From Oxytricha trifallax (taxonomy: Eukaryota; Ciliophora; Spirotrichea; Sporadotrichida; Oxytrichidae): DNA of 64,000 nucleotides. A model generated the notes under the pieces. That model was not told the origin of the DNA. It made no database searches and was given only the letters and a program-made list of their open reading frames with translations. This document shows positions 37,518 through 43,432 of the stretch, piece by piece. Each line of letters begins with the position of its first letter. Within the stretch, counting starts at the first letter, position 1. A program made the position numbers and the translations under genes. The stretch is taken from assembly GCA_000711775.1 (NCBI GenBank), contig ARYC01000778.1:1-64000 (forward strand), in the 5' to 3' direction.

Positions 37518-39939
37518 ATTTCATTTTATTAATCTTTTTATCCATAATTCATAAAAATAAATCAAATAAGTTACTTCGAATTAGCTATTTTTCATGTTTA
37601 TTTTATATAATATTTTCTTTTAGTTCTAAATTCAAATGACAATAATAAAAAATAGAGAGAATATAAAGAAATTTCACAATTATGGTTTAATATGATACTT
37701 GTCCAAAAATCTTGAAAAATAGATTTGATTTTAATATATAAATTCACTATTAAGTTTCTAGCTTTGTTTTCTTCACAATAAATTTAAATAAGCAATAGAA
37801 CAATAAAAAAAGATCATTCAATGAAAAAAATCTATTCTTTATCATCTAAAAAATAATTCATTATTTTCCAATTTTTCCCAAAAAAAAGATATTTATTTTT
37901 TTTAATTATTTATTTATATTTTTTTATCATCTGAATCTTCATCTTAGTCATCATCCTTTTTCTCATTCTCTTCATCACTTGAACTTTCTTCTTCTCTCCT
38001 TAATAGTAAATATTAATTAAGGTTATTAAAAAAGGAAATTTCTGAGAAAAAAATCATTTATTTTATAAATTAAAAATTCATGCTATATTTATCTTAGAAT
38101 GTTGAAACAAAGTAGTCCCAACCCTCACGCATCTCCACTTTGCTCAGGATCTCTTAAGTCTCCAGATTTTACAAATATATACATTCCTCCTCATACCCCT
38201 GTAGAATTATGACAACTTGGCATTTTTAATTTATTTTATAAATATTATTTGTATAGAATAAAGAAATGTACATAGTTTAAAATTATAGAAATTGTTAATT
38301 AATATCTCATTTGCTTTTGATAAATGAAGAACGGTATTCCTCTGGGCCGTAATCAACTTCAAGGATGCTTTTAATGGTGGGAGTTACTTTTTTATCTTGA
38401 AACTTAAAATCATACTATAGATTGGACGAATCAGTACTATTACTCTGGAGAAGCTAGGAACCTGGAGGAGCCTATTTTTCCTTTAAATTGTTCTACTATT
38501 GGCTTAGTTTATCATCTTAAGAATTTTGAGATAAATTAATTTGATTAACATAAAATTAATTACATTCATATTAAAAGAAAATCTTTTTTAAAATTAATAT
38601 TTCATAACACTTATTGGATAAAATTGATTATAAATACCTTAATAATCTGTTAATTTTAACTTCATAAAAATCTTAATTAAGTTTAAACAATTTTAATTCA
38701 TGTTTTTTGAATATATCTCGACAAAAAAAGATAATTAATTTATACTATTTGGTCTTTATATTTATCATTTATTTTATATCATATTTAAATTTAAATTCAT
38801 TTCCTTAAATCTAAAAATAATTTAGATTCAATTTTTTAATTATGTTTAATAATATTTTAAAATCCAAAAATTTCAAAGAAGTTAATTCTAAAACTTCTTT
38901 ATGTTTTTATTAAAATAATAAATAAAATAATTATTGATTAAATTTAAATTTTTAAATTTATCAATCATAGATTTTATTTATAAATTCCTATAATTTATTA
39001 TATATACCTATTTTAAGAATCACTTGATTACAAGAGAGACTAGTTTATTTGAGAAGTTTTGGTCTCTAACATATTAAATTTATATATCTTTTTTTTATTG
39101 ATATTTTATAAAGTTAATGAGCCCTATTTAATAATTAAAATGTCTAGATAGTCGAATCCATCACATTATTAACTTTATTTATTAAGCTTCAAAGATTTCA
39201 TAAATGCATATTTATTTCAATTTTTTGTACTTTTAAAGACCTCTAAATATTAAACATAAATATTCACATAATATAAAATATCAATCATTAAATTGAAAAA
39301 TATTTCACTTGAACTTTAAAAAATAAAGAATAAAATGAATTTTAGAATGATGATATTACTTAAGTTTTTATTATGGATGGACTAATAATATGATTTCTAT
39401 TTGATATTAAAACAGATTTAAATTTTATTTATTGTTAAATTTATTTTAATTTTATTGCTTAAAATTAATATTGTAATATTCTATAAATAAAAAGAAATTA
39501 TTATCTAGTTATATTCAAAGAAAAACAGGCGATAAAAACTAATACTTACCTCTCTTTTATGAACTACATTTTAATTTATTCTAATATAATTTGACTTCCT
39601 AAAAAGGATTTTTCTTAATCACTAGTCGTACCCGCCTTAAGATTTGAGATAGCCACATTTCATCATTAAAATTTTAACATAATAAAGGTTATGGTTTTAA
39701 AATGAAAACATTTTAAATAACTCAATCTGATATAAACTATAACTTTGAGCAATTCAGGTAAAAATAAATCATTATTTCTTGCTAGAAGTTTTAAACTACG
39801 GTAGGTAACATGAATATCACTTTTAATATTTACATAAAACGTTTAAGAAATGTTAATTTTAAAGATATAAAGTGATTTTCTTGCCTCCATCCCTTTATTG
39901 GTACTGATCACAACCTTACTAGATTATACATTTACTCAT
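13861..39939 (-). CDS. Dispersed germline gene for a WD40/ankyrin/TRP-like cation channel
   Basis: At least 25 minus-strand coding islands occur in collinear order between about 39939 and 13861, separated by AT-rich DNA of 50 bp to several kb. The N-terminal half reads like WD40 or beta-propeller blades (GHTGYLQSTILDYNSKML, GIIRIFDFEDSTFIEL, FALTFNDDKNQLVLYL). An ankyrin-like repeat follows (DGQSPLDAAIKANQINSVI). Then come six membrane helices with a pore loop between S5 and S6, a basic juxtamembrane tail and a coiled coil. The estimated product is 1500-1700 residues, a plausible size for the ciliate WD40-plus-ion-transport channels. Start ATG is proposed at 39937-39939 (MSKCIIQQGCDQ). I infer one gene from the common strand, order and lack of another start or stop. 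Two adjacent genes remain possible, and not every MDS was found. Confidence 0.6.
13975..14084. other. IES with pointer TGAG (110 bp)
   Basis: TGAG occurs at 13975-13978 and 14085-14088. Removal joins the channel domain and coiled coil in frame. The interior is AT-rich and would break the coiled coil. Confidence 0.65.
14085..15210 (-). CDS. Channel gene MDS: six-transmembrane ion-transport domain
   Basis: This is the largest MDS, about 375 codons without TGA. Hydrophobic helices in order are IFLIFCFSFLFEILYSLIL, VLYSSQAVSLSVLIYFFIY, FFDYTLSICYIVLISLEA, VILKVSIVSLAFLKISFFL, FIGFFVIFILQFGIIFAIL (S5) and MILNVMFMNFIIAVI (S6). A pore-loop-like segment, ISIFGYLMMAFRTSSGDF, lies between S5 and S6. 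The S6 end, NFIIAVISESYEKV, is typical of TRP/polycystin ion-transport domains. A charged linker (ELHFTEDELKQTDLFPKY) follows. No S4 voltage-sensor arginine ladder is apparent, which argues against a voltage-gated Ca or K channel. The product should sit in the plasma or ciliary membrane. Ion selectivity cannot be judged. Confidence 0.85.
15820..16045 (-). CDS. Channel gene MDS upstream of the membrane domain
   Basis: Reads FNHLVDKNLITLIEKQINLA, then EYFESELPLIKINHKNFPDL and DDQEIIVGVPNINHP. It is an open frame of about 75 codons, GC-richer than its flanks. A further short candidate lies at 15640-15690 (KLARMISNIQLSISW). Confidence 0.7.
16115..16192 (-). CDS. Channel gene MDS: ankyrin-like repeat
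   Basis: Reads VDGQSPLDAAIKANQINSVI, matching the G-x-S/T-P-L-D-x-A pattern of an ankyrin repeat. Confidence 0.65.
16565..16722 (-). CDS. Channel gene MDS
   Basis: Reads FIQTEGNINKLLMYYPQIGN followed by LINMVAKRPIVLDYLIKNF. Helix-rich, consistent with an ankyrin-type stack. The boundaries are approximate. Confidence 0.65.
16835..16935 (-). CDS. Channel gene MDS
   Basis: Reads QSVTQNNFTPLRILFHYFNY followed by ITKLIQKSS. It contains a degenerate ankyrin-like T-P-L motif. Confidence 0.6.
17144..17625. mobile_element. MITE family A, copy 2 (482 bp, 8-bp target duplication)
   Basis: It begins with a run of 11 G then AAGTTTCCTGCCAAG, and ends CTTGTCAGGAAACTTCC followed by six C. It is flanked by a perfect 8-bp duplication, GAAATTGC, at 17136-17143 and 17626-17633. 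The left end carries a second copy of the terminal motif (GGGAAGTTTCCTGTCAAG at 17192-17209). The interior is AT-rich and noncoding. It lies inside an IES of the channel gene. Confidence 0.92.
17990..18544 (-). CDS. Unrecognised 184-residue helical protein in the GC-rich island
   Basis: The frame is open from ATG 18544 to TGA 17990-17992 with internal TAG read as Gln. It is predicted helical throughout: LLQVRDLLALIHEYRHRLAS at the start, MAWHWQVVTGARSDLQHFKQ in the middle and QEIQDRLQLIQENSEDQLHT towards the end. There are no membrane segments and no recognised motif. Third positions are mostly G or C, unlike neighbouring genes. The frame continues upstream without a clear ATG to about 18600. 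A candidate spliced 5' exon ends at a GAG-GTAAGT splice-like site near 18723-18728. Function unknown. Confidence 0.6.
18728..19369 (-). other. Coding-like continuation of the GC-rich island
   Basis: The minus strand reads VEDNILAALIMNNQANTDHT, PTAWADIEVVQDSFSRLPV, SLKQDPPTLLSKLTYRNPYR and LREYIAHLALLISQMDRQWL, then a stretch rich in Cys and Lys (FHFRKMKCGESRG). The pieces are in good coding register locally but the whole is interrupted a few times. It could be the C-terminal part of the 19370-20218 protein. The family is not recognised. Confidence 0.45.
19370..20218 (-). CDS. Unrecognised 282-residue protein in the GC-rich island
   Basis: Runs from ATG 20218 (MLSPDNRVSNDIIPFLSS) to TGA 19370-19372 with internal TAA/TAG read as Gln. 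Features are a THTLDAAIFEARLRCLLDNM helix near residue 35, a His-rich turn (GDNVTTHHRGIVEHS), a basic patch (MKRWIRPCDRERHYLIGQ) and an aromatic stretch (WWRMWRSPYLGTHYWVVN) near residue 180. No signal peptide is seen. I cannot assign a family or exclude an origin from a mobile element or virus. Codon usage is strongly G/C at third positions. Confidence 0.55.
20230..22070. other. AT-rich IES stretch
   Basis: No supported gene. It holds a short inverted repeat at 20292-20382 (TTTGGTAGCTTTT and its complement AAAAAGCTACCAAA around a run of six G) and a TA microsatellite at 21274-21302. A small GC-richer spot at 21030-21085 could be a tiny MDS (minus LIASHLTLDTSMSCLGQM), unproven. Confidence 0.5.
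21274..21302. repeat. TA dinucleotide microsatellite
   Basis: An uninterrupted TA run of about 14 units in AT-rich DNA. Similar runs lie near 40492-40517 and 44744-44763. Confidence 0.95.
22075..22225 (-). CDS. Channel gene MDS pair (small)
   Basis: Two short coding-like spots: KIEQQYGLLKPQNQFPLSFK (about 22160-22220) and KTMIKLAQRVSLYDIQLLRF (about 22076-22138). The 14-bp sequence AGAGTGATAATTAT is directly repeated at about 22141 and 22228, bracketing the upper spot. It may be a long pointer, in which case the pieces would be ordered differently from the simple reading. Confidence 0.5.
22230..23500. other. AT-rich IES stretch
   Basis: No supported feature. A 15-A homopolymer lies at 22966-22980 and very small GC-richer spots at 22800-22830 and 22900-22940 show no clear frame. 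Confidence 0.5.
23505..23668 (-). CDS. Channel gene MDS: beta-propeller-like blade
   Basis: Reads QNFALTFNDDKNQLVLYLSN followed by ILQIESTKDMQRVKHVIELD. The alternating strands and turn resemble WD40 blades. The boundaries are approximate. Confidence 0.7.
23670..25595. other. AT-rich IES stretch
   Basis: No supported MDS. A perfect short hairpin occurs at 25156-25172 (GCGAATTTTTTTCGC) and a TCTAGAGTC palindromic cluster at 25227-25245. The plus-strand open frame at 24850-25041 looks like chance. Confidence 0.5.
25600..25708 (-). CDS. Channel gene MDS
   Basis: Reads GQNFEINYAQTETGCFGSEE followed by QFIINKVHDEFITVSF. Compact coding composition in AT-rich DNA. Confidence 0.7.
26101..26335 (-). 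CDS. Channel gene MDS: propeller-like region
   Basis: About 78 codons: IQIAKLADSLSDIPIAKRLW, then KHKPTDILPHPQHKDQVFVA and SEIKLFQYDLSSDQNPC. The QVFVA...IKLFQYD pattern resembles a WD40 strand pair. Confidence 0.75.
27100..27202 (-). CDS. Channel gene MDS
   Basis: Reads KANEASQIKTYYNEFIMKLN followed by VRHVQQLQYF. The upper boundary is taken near the drop in GC content. Confidence 0.65.
27387..28018. mobile_element. Foldback element B (632 bp, 8-bp target duplication)
   Basis: Two arms of about 290 bp are inverted copies (27387-27675 and 27735-28018) around a short centre. The ends are AGGGAATGGCCCC and GGGCCATTACCC. A perfect 8-bp duplication, AGGTATTT, flanks it at 27379-27386 and 28019-28026. 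It has no coding capacity and sits in an IES between two channel-gene MDSs. Confidence 0.93.
28832..28965 (-). CDS. Channel gene MDS
   Basis: Reads HKQLREYLKQIHAEQLKQNL followed by SSALRRLGLTLNKPQF, a helical segment linking propeller-like parts. Confidence 0.7.
29485..29535 (-). CDS. Channel gene MDS (tiny)
   Basis: Reads KIGRVENDAFYLFP in a small GC-richer spot. Strand, order and composition fit the gene; length alone would not prove it. Confidence 0.4.
30122..30170 (-). CDS. Channel gene MDS (tiny)
   Basis: Reads SEQTLYMIDAVTYEI, like one propeller strand. A second possible spot lies at 30245-30295. Confidence 0.45.
30497..30552 (-). CDS. Channel gene MDS (tiny)
   Basis: Reads NISLSNLYFPQFICDAC. 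Supported only by composition, strand and position. Confidence 0.4.
30715..30812 (-). CDS. Channel gene MDS
   Basis: Reads FMNGEIQQVLNCLISKDHIF followed by FLKKLYELFWQF. Confidence 0.65.
30861..30952 (-). CDS. Channel gene MDS
   Basis: Reads LKFIIDRKFHIIVAERLIKF followed by DSCIRTTQS, strand-rich as in a propeller blade. Confidence 0.65.
31318..31592 (-). CDS. Channel gene MDS: propeller blade region
   Basis: About 90 codons without TGA: IHLDIDFVRDTNLLYLYDPA, YELNRIDFDKENPSEYKVFV and GKINCLPNSKKIDAIHQLHY. The plus-strand frame over the same bases (31326-31541) is its antisense shadow. Confidence 0.8.
31908..31963 (-). CDS. Channel gene MDS (small): WD-like strand
   Basis: Reads GIIRIFDFEDSTFIEL, close to the WD40 consensus strand ending I-R-I-F/W-D. 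Confidence 0.6.
32337..32432 (-). CDS. Channel gene MDS with Ser run
   Basis: Reads YAKKCLSSHQEFVNSESREL, then a run of six Ser encoded by an AGT trinucleotide repeat at 32346-32363. Short candidate spots follow at 32476-32503 (ENVSFVVTI) and 32536-32583 (HTSNIHLLAHLKKGL). Confidence 0.6.
32771..33199. mobile_element. MITE family A, copy 3 (429 bp)
   Basis: It begins GGGGGGAAGTTTCATGCCG and ends ACTTGCCAAGGAACTTCCCCC. The second internal terminal motif is present at the left (TTTTAGGGAAGTTTTCTGG), as in copy 2. The flanks AAATATCT and AAACATTT could be a diverged 8-bp duplication (6 of 8). It abuts the MDS that starts at 33204. Confidence 0.88.
33204..33590 (-). CDS. Channel gene MDS: WD40-like region
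   Basis: About 128 codons: FYIGHTGYLQSTILDYNSKM, GNLPGDKIYYFFTYDFLKDI, ASELIERFKESPLSLYQSYK and FESLNFSGLFFIDKMKVMRS. The GH...S...D pattern is the clearest WD40 signature in the gene. Confidence 0.8.
34018..34054 (-). CDS. Channel gene MDS (tiny, acidic)
   Basis: Reads KDDDNDGSKDC. It fits as a continuation of the acidic MDS at 37920-38005. Weak on its own. Confidence 0.35.
34254..36158. mobile_element. Element C: 1.9 kb with tandem-repeat inverted ends and 8-bp target duplication
   Basis: The left end (34254-34375) begins GGGTGTTGATGTCCGTGCC and continues as about six degenerate units like CTCCCAGCACCGTCAGG. The right end (35996-36158) has the same units inverted and finishes GGCACGGACGTCAACACCC. 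The target duplication GTAATTAA is perfect at 34246-34253 and 36159-36166. The 1.6-kb interior is AT-rich with no substantial frame, so the element looks non-autonomous. It lies in an IES of the channel gene. Confidence 0.93.
36496..37514 (+). mobile_element. 5'-truncated LINE, 3' end with ATT/TTA tail
   Basis: The plus strand opens inside a reverse transcriptase at the thumb motif HFKYLGVEIHKDL (36520-36570). After a frame slip near 36620-36640 it continues as RLFKGDQALYSRVY, DDFFKVIDILKRKL and NYAGIGYHNHHISKKEHFL. Next is a Cys/His cluster CSVCKGIYARPCYTHH near 37132-37180 and a charged coiled coil (LMKEREKLQEEEQDIYHETM). It ends DPIPS-TGA near 37412. A TTA-type tail of about 65 bp follows. 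The 12-bp duplication ATAATTTCATTT is at 36484-36495 and 37515-37526. Codons are ciliate (TAA/TAG as Gln), so the element is adapted to this host. Confidence 0.88.
37449..37516. repeat. TTA trinucleotide tail of the LINE
   Basis: About 22 tandem TTA/ATT units following the LINE 3' end. The long poly-Tyr plus-strand frame here is an artefact of this repeat. Confidence 0.95.
37920..38005 (-). CDS. Channel gene MDS: acidic linker
   Basis: Reads REEESSSDEENEKKDDDQDE followed by DSDDKK, a low-complexity acidic segment. Confidence 0.6.
38095..38220 (-). CDS. Channel gene MDS: N-terminal propeller-like part
   Basis: Reads QVVIILQGYEEECIYLQNLE followed by TQEILSKVEMREGWDYFVST. The strand-turn-strand pattern resembles a WD40 blade. 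Confidence 0.7.
38308..38530 (-). CDS. Channel gene MDS: N-terminal region
   Basis: About 74 codons: SQDDKLSQQQNNLKEKQAPP, then NLQYDFKFQDKKVTPTIKSI and LEVDYGPEEYRSSFIKSK. Its Q-rich start looks disordered. Confidence 0.7.
39582..39666 (-). CDS. Channel gene MDS
   Basis: Reads DEMWLSQILRRVRLVIKKNP followed by FQEVKLY. Confidence 0.6.
39748..39820 (-). CDS. Channel gene MDS
   Basis: Reads IHVTYRSLKLLARNNDLFLP followed by ELL. Confidence 0.6.
39880..39939 (-). CDS. Channel gene first MDS with proposed start codon
   Basis: ATG at 39937-39939 opens MSKCIIQQGCDQYQQRDGGK. The DNA upstream to 41.0 kb is AT-rich with no further coding spots, which supports this as the 5' end. The start remains a proposal. 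Confidence 0.45.
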
Positions 39940-39944
39940 AGATA

Positions 39945-40484
39945 AAATATTAGATTCCTTAGTTTGAATTTTCTTAAGTTTTTCTTTTATTTGAGTGGGA
40001 TTAAAAGTTATGCTAATTTAATAGGGATAATGATTTTAAAAGCATTAATAACACCATCTGAACTTTAAAAAAAAATACTTTTTTAATATTTATTTAACAG
40101 AGTCAATAGAGAGGTATATTATATGTTTTAATAAACTAGAATATTAAAATCTGGTAATTTCAAAGGAAGAAAATCTAATAAAATTTTTAAACTTTTAAAA
40201 CTTGAAAAATTAGAGCTTAATATAAATTTTAAATATTGAAGAAAATATAATATTTCAAATATTTGTTAAGAACTAAATTAAAATTGCTTAAATTGTTTTT
40301 ATAAATACATTTTATTCTTATTATATCTATTAATTTTCAATGATTGTCTATTAATTTTATCTTAAATTTAATGAATATTATTATATCGGACAAGTATAAT
40401 TAAAGCATGTTATATTATAGTTTGGAATTATGATTGCTAATATTAATTAACAGTCAATACATTTATATTAGCTTTTACGAACAA

Positions 40485-40517
<33 letters not shown>

Positions 40518-41005
40518 GTTACTTTATATAGGAACTTCAGCTGATTTTACACTTAAAAAATGTTATTATCTTTTAAAAATCTACTAAACAGACCATTTAT
40601 TTATAGAATAATTTATATATTTTTAATTCTGATTTAATAAGAGCACTTATTATTTAAGTTAATTATTATAATTTATTGCCCATATTTGATTGCTTAGTTA
40701 AGTTCCCAAAAACAATTAAGCCATAGCGGTATTGTTTGTTCAATTTATTATTCATATCAAAATTTATTTTGTTAAATATCATATAGACTCTCAAACTGAT
40801 AAACTTCACATAATTAATTTTAATAATTTATATTTTTTATGTTTTTTACAATGTTAATTGAAAATTAAATTAATTTTAGAAATTTGGTAATATTAATCTT
40901 TCTAAGATTATCAAAAATATTTTCAAAACAAGTTCATATTTAAAATTTTATTGTGAAAACTAAATAAAAAATAAGGTTAGTTATAATAAATGTAATTAAT
41001 ATCTG
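39945..41005. other. AT-rich intergenic stretch
   Basis: No supported gene. It holds a TA microsatellite near 40492-40517. Confidence 0.5.
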
Positions 41006-41010
41006 TTATT

Positions 41011-41425
41011 ATTTTAGAAATACATTTGAAAATGGGAAATTATTTTAAATCAAATACTTATAGATCGAATTCTTGGCAGTTAGAGTTGGCCAAATTAAAT
41101 GAACTTGGTTTTTGTTCGATAGAGAATTCAGAATTTGCTGGACTTTACTATTGGCGGTACTATTTATCGCATCCCTGGAGCGAGATAACTTCATTTTAAT
41201 TAAACACTTCTAAATTCAATAAATTATACCCTCACATTAAAGTGAAGTTATCTCGCTCCCGGGATGCGATAAATAGTACCGCCAATAGTAAAGTCCAGCT
41301 AATTTTTTAATTCTCTATCGAATGAGCTCAAGATCGTTTATATTGGCCGACTCTATCTGCCAAGAATTCGATTTATAAGTATTTGATTTAAAATAATTTC
41401 CCATTTTCAAATGTATTTCTAAAAT
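41011..41425. repeat. Second large palindrome with coding arm
   Basis: The arms 41011-41194 and 41242-41425 are near-perfect complements around a centre of about 47 bp. On the plus strand the left arm opens with an ATG at 41033 and reads MGNYFKSNTYRSNSWQLELA, then LGFCSIENSEFAGLYYWRYY. The arms contain a GC-rich core (GGAGCGAGATAACTTCA and complement) flanking the centre. Immediately downstream is copy 2 of the repeated gene found at 10.8-12.3 kb. Confidence 0.9.
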
Positions 41426-41433
41426 ATAATTAC

Positions 41434-41815
41434 TTTATATAATTAATGGATTCAATATAACAACAAAGAGATTATTCTCCATCAAGATTAACAAAATTTT
41501 CGACTATTTCTTCCAGCAATATTAAGAGACCTTAATCCTCAATAAATTAAAGACTGGATTATGTATCGTATTTATTTTATAATAAACAAAGTTTATTATA
41601 AACTTTGACATATGAAAATATTATGTGTAAAGTTTGAGAGGGCACTATAACTATGAATCATCAAATACCTTGAGAAATAGTATCAAACCTATATCTATTG
41701 TAGCTTCAGCTGAAAGGTTTAAATTACAGAAGAAGGGCAGTTATTTCGCTTAATTTTCTACTATGGCTTCTACTCTCAAGCCTAATTAGGATGTAAGTAG
41801 CAATTTAATTATTTT
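41434..41815 (+). pseudogene. Unrecognised repeated gene, copy 2
   Basis: It is collinear with 10750-10904 plus 12165-12335 but lacks the MITE and palindrome. It reads EIILHQDQQNFRLFLPAILR, DLNPQQIKDWIMYRIYF and, after a frame slip, SSNTLRNSIKPISIVASAER and RLIFYYGFYSQAQLGCK. The fragment is short and frame-slipped, so it is probably a relic of a gene family not recognised here. Confidence 0.6.
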
Positions 41816-41956
41816 TGTACAATTAGAATTCAATCTTTCTAATTTCTTGATAAAATCCTAAAATAAATTTAGCTTGAGAGACATTAAACCTAATTTACAA
41901 TGAGACAATCAGTTTCAATTAACAGAGAAAACCAAAAATGAGCTTTAAATCATGAC

Positions 41957-43308
41957 ATGTAATCCCTTTTCGGAAGTTAAGCAGTGAAAAATGAGTCACA
42001 CTTAAAAATAAATCACTCTGGTAGGCCTCTATGGTTAAATGAAATTAAAAAATAAACACCTCCCCCTAATTAATACTACTACAAATCTGATTGCTTCTCA
42101 GATTACACTTAAATCGCCAAGACCAAACCTAATAAATGCTTATTTGGAGAGTCCTATGATAGATTCAGGAAAACTGCAGATATATAGAAAGGAGTGAAAG
42201 TATATGATCATTCGTAGTATAATGTAAATGCTACAAAATATTCACCAAATCATAGTTTAAGTCGCAAGTAGATACCTACATTCACTATTGGTTACGAACA
42301 ACATGAATTGTTTTAAGATTGTAAGTTACATATAGTTGAATAATTATCAACATCTATCAATTTCTCAACAAAAATAAAGCCTTGAAATATTTTGTTATAG
42401 AAATTTAGAGAAGTTCACAGACACCAGGGCCAGATAACTATAACAGCTAATAAAATGATAAAATCCAAAAGTCTCAACGCTTTTCATCGATTTCCTTTGG
42501 CAAAGATATAAAATCAACTTTAAAACCCATAAAATTTGCACCAGGCCCTGGCCACTATGATACTGAGCATTTGACCAGCATGAGCACAAAAATCAATCAA
42601 AAAAACTCCAAGAATATATTCAAAATGTTTCTAGACAACTACAAAAAACAAGGAGGTATTAATATTGAGAGTAGAGAAAGCTCATCATACTTAGGGAAAA
42701 AATACACTAGTTTGTAACATACTAGGCCTTAATCCAAAATTGATAATAAAAGTCAAAGACCTGCAAATCTTAATTAAGATTTAGTAGATACAATCCAAGT
42801 TTAAGGTTAAAAAATTTCTAGGAAAAAATCTAATGACAAAACTAGTTAAATAATTTCTAGTTTTGTTAATAGACCCATTAGATATATATTTAATAAGAAA
42901 TAAAGTGAATCTAATAACATACTACTACAAAGAAAGATAGCTAATTAATCTGAATTATAATAGCTATATAATGATTAAAGTTAAAATGAAATGTAATAAG
43001 TTTAGAATATATATAGTGATGATGATGATTCCCCTAGAATCTTAAATAATATCTCGATTAGGGATTAAGCTTAAAACAATGAAAACCCGTAAAAAATCAA
43101 ATAAAGTGAACTTGTTTTGTAATCAAATTAATTCATGGCTATTTCTAAAGATCCAACTAAAACCATCAAAAACAAATAAAATTAATATGACTAAGATATT
43201 TAAAAATCTGTTGGCTTTTAAACAATATAACCATCAAAGTAAAGAGCTGCAAAAAGTATAATTATTGATAAGAAAAAAAAGAGAAAGACACATGCTAATT
43301 TTATTTGA
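41957..43308 (+). CDS. PG-rich repeat (SHIPPO/STPGR-like) protein, complete
   Basis: ATG 41957-41959 follows an in-frame TGA at 41939. One 80-nt intron is removed (42321-42400). The stop is TGA 43306-43308. The product is 423 residues, all in one MDS. Sperm-tail PG-rich repeats are visible as TPPPNQYYY, QTPGPDNYN and APGPGHYDTE, each followed by an S/T-F/I-G-like turn (SISFGKD, TFTIGYE). Such proteins are associated with ciliary or other microtubule structures (family knowledge), which fits a heavily ciliated cell. The C-terminus is Gln-rich, with an acidic spot (SDDDDSPR) and a basic end (DKKKKRKTHANFI). The neighbouring Q/N-rich gene converges on it with about 125 bp between stops. Confidence 0.82.
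42321..42400 (+). other. Spliceosomal intron in the PG-rich gene
   Basis: The 5' site is GTAAGT and the 3' site TTATAG, 80 nt, AT-rich. Removal changes frame so that the upstream repeats join the PGPDNYN repeat. The intron contains an in-frame TGA for the upstream frame. Confidence 0.85.
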
Positions 43309-43432
43309 TAAAATTACTTATATATTTATTCTAATAATTATATTAAAATGTTAATTTATTCCTAATACACTTCAAAGTTAAATAAAATAGAAGATTAAAG
43401 GGATTGTTATTATATAATTTATTCATCGTTTC

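Noticed and set aside
37361-37639. Plus-strand ORF with a run of Tyr
   Set aside because: The run is the TTA-repeat tail of the LINE read in one frame; the flanks are unrelated.
41960-42040. A 5S rRNA-like string (TCGGAAGTTAAGCAGTG)
   Set aside because: Only about 17 bases resemble 5S helix III and box A; the rest does not. The bases fall inside the N-terminal coding frame of the PG-rich gene (ATG 41957).
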